A DNA stretch of 64,000 nucleotides from CALLVY01 sp937899855 (GTDB lineage: Bacteria > Bacteroidota > Bacteroidia > Chitinophagales > Saprospiraceae). Location of the stretch: contig JBCBQC010000021.1 of the NCBI GenBank assembly GCA_039820405.1, positions 6,853 through 70,852 of the forward strand. Reading direction: 5' to 3'. Under the pieces are notes generated by a model. The model worked only from the letters and a program-made list of their open reading frames with translations, searched no databases and was not told the DNA's origin. This document shows positions 59,971-64,000 of the stretch, piece by piece. The number at the start of each line of letters is the position of its first letter. Within the stretch, counting starts at the first letter, position 1. The position numbers and the translations under genes are program-made.

Positions 59971-60558
59971 CTAGGATTCCAAGTCCCGGAGCAGGGCCCG
60001 AGCGGCCTGGTGGTGGTTGGCCTGGGGTTGTGCCGTCAGAAAAAGCAGTTGTCGGCGACAAGCGGCGATCTCCCCCCGGGCCAGCTCGGCCAGCGCCAGG
60101 TACCAACGAATGCTGGCGAGGGTGGAGGCTTGGGTGTGGGGCAGGAGGGAGCGGAGTTGGGTGGACGCGGCTTCGTAACGGGCGAGGGCCAGTTGGACCG
60201 TCGCGGCGACCAGTAGGCTGAGGGTATCCTGGGGATGGCGGCGGTGGTACTGGGCAAAGGCGGCTTCGGCCCCGGCGAAGTCACCGGAGCGGTAGCGCGC
60301 TTCCAACTCCTCGGAGGCGGGGTGGCTCGTAACGGGCCAGGGGTGAACTTGGAAGTGCTGGGCAAACAGCGCCTCGGTGTCGAGGGGGGCGGGGAAGGCG
60401 TAGGGCAGCAGGGCGAGGGCGAGCAGGGCCGCCGCCAGGAGCCCGATGAGGGCGCGGAGTACCCGGCGGCGGCGCTGCTGCAATTGCTCCTTGGCGGCCA
60501 GCAGTTGCTGGCGCAGCGCTTCGATCTCCTGCTGTGGCTGGGGTTTGCCTCGGGCCAT
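59971..60558 (-). CDS. Membrane TPR protein, paralogue of the anti-sigma factor's outer part
   Basis: The protein has 195 residues. A charged coiled-coil start (QEIEALRQQLLAAKEQLQQ) is followed by a TM helix (about 33-55). The rest aligns by eye with the periplasmic part of the anti-sigma factor at 53397 (LFAQHFQVHPWP with IFAQHYQAYELP; YRSGDFAGAEAAF with YQSGDFYEALGYF; IRWYLALAELARGE with ARWYAALAHLALDQ). It lacks the anti-sigma domain. It starts 5 bp after the arylsulfotransferase-like gene, so it is co-transcribed with the two secreted paralogues. Its function is unknown; a sensor or scaffold using the same fold is plausible. Confidence 0.65.
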   Translation of the reverse strand: MARGKPQPQQEIEALRQQLLAAKEQLQQRRRRVLRALIGLLAAALLALALLPYAFPAPLDTEALFAQHFQVHPWPVTSHPASEELEARYRSGDFAGAEAAFAQYHRRHPQDTLSLLVAATVQLALARYEAASTQLRSLLPHTQASTLASIRWYLALAELARGEIAACRRQLLFLTAQPQANHHQAARALLRDLES

Positions 60559-60563
60559 CAGAG

Positions 60564-62228
60564 CTAGCGCGCAATGACCAATTTCTGTACCTCTACCCCG
60601 TCGATGAGGACGAAATACACCCCATCCTCCAGATAGGAGATGTCGTGATAGCGCCGCCCCCCGGAGGTTTCAATCGCACCGACGCGCCGGCCCAGTAAAT
60701 CGTACAATTCCAGATCGACGTACATGCCTTCTTCCCACACGATGGTCAGCTGATCCTGAGCGGGATTGGGGAAAATTTTGAGGCCGTAGCGCTGGACTTC
60801 CGCTACGTTGGAAATGACCGAATTACAGTATTCCTCACGCGGGTTGAGCTCGATGTAACCCTGAGGGGCCAGCGTTCGTCCGTCAAAGCCCGCGAAGTCG
60901 AGGGGGTAGCGCGTCATCCGGAAAGTAAGGTTGTTATTGATGGCCAGGCTGTCGCCCTGGCTCACGGGGATACCACCCCGGAGTGGGGTCCGGTATTCCC
61001 AAACGATGTTTCTATCGGGGGTCATTTCGAAGGTGTAGCCAAAACGTCCCGAACAGATCAGGGTGTTGCCATTGGGCAAAAATTGAAAACTCGACAGACC
61101 GGTGGAAAACAAACGCTCCCGTACGGGATGCTCGTAGGTCAGGTCAAAGGCCGTGGGCCCCCAAACGCCATCGAGGTTTTGGTCGTATTTCCACTCGTAC
61201 ATGTTCCAGGGGGAAAAGAAGGCATGGGCGGTCGAGTAGTCCGCTCCGACGCGATTGTTGAAGACGGCGATCTTGTCGCGGTGCGGAAAGTTGGCGGGAA
61301 TAAAGTCATCGACCCAATGGGCATCGTGTTGGTAAAACAGCATTTGATCGTCGACCGTCCCGGCGCGGTAAGCCGCCGGATTCCCGAGCCGGTACAAAAG
61401 GTCGCCACCGCGATTGGCCATCCCCCCACTGCTGCTCGCCGCTTCCTCAGTAGTCGTACTGTGGTCGATGATCCAAATCTCGTTGAACGTGGGAATGCTG
61501 ATCATGATCTGGTCGAGGGTCGGATTGTAGTCGAGCGAATTGGCGTGCAACCAGTCCGCGGCACCCTCTTCGGTATCGTAGTTCAGATCGATCAACTCGG
61601 GATGGTCGGCCACGACGCCAAAATTGTCTTTGGTCGCATCAAAATCCTGAATGAGGTGGTCCCAAACGTACCATTCCCAAACGATGGATTCGGTACTGGG
61701 GTCAAACTCAATAATTTTTTCGGGCCACAGTTCCCCCTCGGCCAGCTTGGCCATATCGCGGCCAGCCTGGATGGCTTCCTCTTCCGTCCGCAATTCCCAG
61801 GCGATCATCAGCACATTGCCATTTGGCATCGGTGCGATGTCGTGATGGAGGCGCTGGAGCGAGTCGTTGGCGGTAAAGGACCAGAGCAAGTCATTGTCCC
61901 AGGTTCTGCGTTCTACCGTGGCACCACCCCCACCGGCCCAGATGGGATTGCCCACCACCATGGAGGGCCGCTTGGTTTTGATCACGTCCCCATTCTCCAT
62001 GATGTAAGCCGTATTCCCGGGGCGGAAATCCGCATCGTCCGTCCAGGTGTGGACGATCTCCCCACAGTTGTTGAGCAGGTAGACGTTGGGTTGATTGTGG
62101 GGGTAGATCAGATTGTAGCCATCCCAGGATTGGGAGGGTTTGTAGTACAACAGCCCTACCGTAGGCGCCTGGGCGCTGAGCTGGCAGCCAAAGGCAAGGA
62201 GAAATAGAATGGTAAAAGTTTGTTTCAT
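60564..62228 (-). CDS. Arylsulfotransferase-like T9SS secreted protein (second copy)
   Basis: The protein has 554 residues, with a signal peptide (LLAFGCQLSAQAP). The body follows the ASST family layout (RLHHDIAPMPNGNVLMIAWE, DWLHANSLDYNPTLDQIMIS, IIDHSTTTEEAASSSGGM, FQFLPNGNTLICSGR). The end is a T9SS sorting domain (LKIFPNPAQDQLTIVWEEG, GVYFVLIDGVEVQKLVIAR). Compared with the copy at 40569 it has a longer middle insert (KYDQNLDGVWGPTAFD). It lies 17 bp after the third copy, so the two are in one operon. Sulfotransferase activity is inferred from family only. Confidence 0.78.
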   Translation of the reverse strand: MKQTFTILFLLAFGCQLSAQAPTVGLLYYKPSQSWDGYNLIYPHNQPNVYLLNNCGEIVHTWTDDADFRPGNTAYIMENGDVIKTKRPSMVVGNPIWAGGGGATVERRTWDNDLLWSFTANDSLQRLHHDIAPMPNGNVLMIAWELRTEEEAIQAGRDMAKLAEGELWPEKIIEFDPSTESIVWEWYVWDHLIQDFDATKDNFGVVADHPELIDLNYDTEEGAADWLHANSLDYNPTLDQIMISIPTFNEIWIIDHSTTTEEAASSSGGMANRGGDLLYRLGNPAAYRAGTVDDQMLFYQHDAHWVDDFIPANFPHRDKIAVFNNRVGADYSTAHAFFSPWNMYEWKYDQNLDGVWGPTAFDLTYEHPVRERLFSTGLSSFQFLPNGNTLICSGRFGYTFEMTPDRNIVWEYRTPLRGGIPVSQGDSLAINNNLTFRMTRYPLDFAGFDGRTLAPQGYIELNPREEYCNSVISNVAEVQRYGLKIFPNPAQDQLTIVWEEGMYVDLELYDLLGRRVGAIETSGGRRYHDISYLEDGVYFVLIDGVEVQKLVIAR

Positions 62229-62245
62229 GGCTAGTTTGGCAAAAT

Positions 62246-63904
62246 TTAATGTACGATTATTTTTTGTACCGATCGACGGCCATCTGCCGCCCGAAGCTCC
62301 AGGCAGTACAAGCCCGGTGGCCAGGTATCGGTAGCAATAAAACGCGGACTGGCCCCCATTCGCTCCGCGTGGTACTCGCGGCCGGTGCCATCAAAGATGC
62401 GTAGGGACAATTCGACCGCTTCGTCCCATTCCACCCAGAGCTGCCCCCGGGTAGGATTGGGGAACAAACGCAATCCGGTCCAGGCCGCCACTTCATTGGT
62501 GACCGTGCTGGGGTTGGACGCATAAATGGTACAGTCGTAGTCCAGGGGATTCAGTTCGATGGGGGCTCCGGGGGTGAGGTCACGATCTTCGAAGGCGGGA
62601 TAGTCGGCGGGATAGCGAGTGACGCGGAAAGCCGCATTGCCCGCAATGGGGTAACCCTGAGGAATGGGACCGCCCTGTCGCACCGGATTGATGTATTCCC
62701 ACACCTGCTGCCGATCCGGACCGACCTCAAAAAAGCGGCCATTGGTACCACTACAGATTAGGGTATTGCCGTTGGGCAGGCGTTGGGCGCCCGAAATCCG
62801 GGCGGAAAAAAAGCGTTCGCTTTCCGAGTCCCCGTAGGACCAATCGGGGGCCTCCGGGCCGTAGCTTTCCCCGGGGGCCAACAAGTAGCGGCCCTCCGCA
62901 TCCACCGGGGGCGCGATGATTTCCACGGTAGAGAAATCGCCTTCCGGGCGACTCCGACCGTTATTAAACACCATCAGCTTCCCCCCATCCGGCCGATCCG
63001 CTTCAATCCAGTACACCGAGTGCTGCCCAAATAGGCGCCGATCCTCCATCGTCCCCCGATCGTAAGTGAACGGATTGCCCCAGCGGTAGAGCAAATCGCC
63101 CCCCTTCCCCCAGCGGCCACCCGTCGATGCAGCGGCCTCCTCGGTACTCGTGCTGTGATCGATGATCCAAAATTCGTCCCAATTGCGAATGCTAATGGCG
63201 ATCTGATCCAGCTCGGCGTTGTAGGCAATAGAGTTGGCGTGTAGCCAGTCCTCCCCCCCAAAGTCGTTGCGAAAATTAAAGTCGATGCGCTCGGGATGAT
63301 CCCGGACGATCCCAAAGTGATCCCGCTCGGGGTCGTAATCCTGGATGAGGTGGTCCCAAGCGTTCCATTCCCAAACGATTTCGGCAGGTCCTGCCCCCAC
63401 GGGCCGCAGCTCTACGATGTGTTCCAACCAGATGCCATCGAGATCGAGCCGATCGGGATCGCGACCGGCCGCGATGGCCTCCTCCCGGGTCTTTTGCTCC
63501 CAGGCCAGGATCAGAACGTTGCCGTTGGGTAGGGGCTCGACGTCGTGGTGGTGGTGAAGGGTTTCGGTGGAATATTCGTAAAACCATTGCAAATTACCCT
63601 CCCAGCTGTACTGTTCGATCCGGCCACCGGTACCTCCCGCACTAAAACCGGAGGGAATGCGAGCCGTACGGAGCAGGTCCCCATTCTCGAGCAAGTAGAC
63701 CGCCAGACCAGGATTGTATTCGCTCTGCCACTGGTTGACCACTTGTCCACAATTATCGATCAAGTAAGTCTCGGTGTGGCTGCTGGGAGCAAAGAGGGTG
63801 TATCCATTAAACGCCAGAGAGTCGTTTTGGAAAAGCCCGATGGTTTGGGCTTGCGCACAGCTAAAGGCCATCAGCAGACCGAGCAGTAGTGGAATCCTTC
63901 TCAC
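62246..63904 (-). CDS. Arylsulfotransferase-like T9SS secreted protein (third copy)
   Basis: The protein has 552 residues, with a signal peptide (LLLGLLMAFSCAQAQT). ASST family segments are clear (LHHHHDVEPLPNGNVLILAWE, DWLHANSIAYNAELDQIAIS, IIDHSTSTEEAAASTGG, RLPNGNTLICSG), and a T9SS domain ends it (LRLFPNPTRGQLWVEW, GLYCLELRAADGRRSVQKI). It is more similar in length and layout to the copy at 40569 than to its direct neighbour. CAAAATTA (63933-63940; TAATTTTG on the minus strand) is a fitting -7 element 29 bases upstream. First gene of a minus-strand unit with the next copy and the TPR protein. Confidence 0.78.
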   Translation of the reverse strand: MRRIPLLLGLLMAFSCAQAQTIGLFQNDSLAFNGYTLFAPSSHTETYLIDNCGQVVNQWQSEYNPGLAVYLLENGDLLRTARIPSGFSAGGTGGRIEQYSWEGNLQWFYEYSTETLHHHHDVEPLPNGNVLILAWEQKTREEAIAAGRDPDRLDLDGIWLEHIVELRPVGAGPAEIVWEWNAWDHLIQDYDPERDHFGIVRDHPERIDFNFRNDFGGEDWLHANSIAYNAELDQIAISIRNWDEFWIIDHSTSTEEAAASTGGRWGKGGDLLYRWGNPFTYDRGTMEDRRLFGQHSVYWIEADRPDGGKLMVFNNGRSRPEGDFSTVEIIAPPVDAEGRYLLAPGESYGPEAPDWSYGDSESERFFSARISGAQRLPNGNTLICSGTNGRFFEVGPDRQQVWEYINPVRQGGPIPQGYPIAGNAAFRVTRYPADYPAFEDRDLTPGAPIELNPLDYDCTIYASNPSTVTNEVAAWTGLRLFPNPTRGQLWVEWDEAVELSLRIFDGTGREYHAERMGASPRFIATDTWPPGLYCLELRAADGRRSVQKIIVH

Positions 63905-64000
63905 GGGGCGACTAATTAGTGGAAAAAAGGGGCAAAATTACCCAGGGCAGTAAAAGTAAGTGGAATGTGTCGCTTTAATCAAGCGGGGAAGTAAAAATTT

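Noticed and set aside
1..64000. CRISPR array, rRNA, tRNA, integrase, replication origin or prophage genes.
   Set aside because: None seen on reading both strands; the only mobile sequences found are the two short inverted-repeat elements.

Overview
The window looks like chromosome from a GC-rich member of the Bacteroidota, most likely the Saprospiria/Lewinella group. This is inferred from gene content, not from a marker gene: there is no rRNA or tRNA here. The main signs are seven secreted proteins ending in type IX secretion (T9SS) C-terminal sorting domains, TAnnTTTG-like -7 promoter elements, WG-repeat and RHS-type giants, many lipoproteins, and a Bacteroidota-type MalQ.

Layout. 1-873 is the 3' end of a fibronectin-III protein. 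999-6977 (minus) holds two WG-repeat exported proteins and an erythromycin-esterase-like lipoprotein. 7053-17444 (minus) is an apparent operon of two giant RHS-type proteins with a small exported protein between them. 18062-20418 is a broken zinc-metallopeptidase lipoprotein gene. It is interrupted by a short inverted-repeat element, and a second copy lies in inverted orientation just after it. 20685-26535 holds a lipase lipoprotein, a Cys-rich lipoprotein, a small membrane protein, a serine-recombinase relative without its catalytic half, and a SPOR membrane protein.

26649-40500 is the most striking part. It appears to be a multi-gene conflict (defence or programmed-death type) locus. Its parts are an orphan degenerate STAND-like protein; CHAT protease fused to an inactive STAND domain; MoxR AAA+ ATPase; vWA protein; an LRR protein with a dead CHAT and a dead caspase p20 domain; a stand-alone RibD-type deaminase; a separate protein carrying the matching caspase p10 half; an unknown protein; and, convergent to these, an apparently active caspase fused to an alpha/beta hydrolase. 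The caspase-like fold is split between two genes with the deaminase gene sitting in the gap.

40569-53000 is mostly secreted or metabolic: an arylsulfotransferase-like protein, a subtilisin, MalQ, and two T9SS proteins. 53397-59899 forms a second signalling cluster: an ECF sigma factor with a membrane TPR anti-sigma factor, a T9SS protein, an exported and membrane-anchored TPR-CHAT protease, and a TIR protein. The topology suggests that the CHAT protease could act on the exported part of the anti-sigma factor. 59971-63904 (minus) holds a paralogue of the anti-sigma factor's TM-TPR part and two tandem arylsulfotransferase-like T9SS proteins.

All functions are read from motifs and architecture by eye. 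No database search was run.
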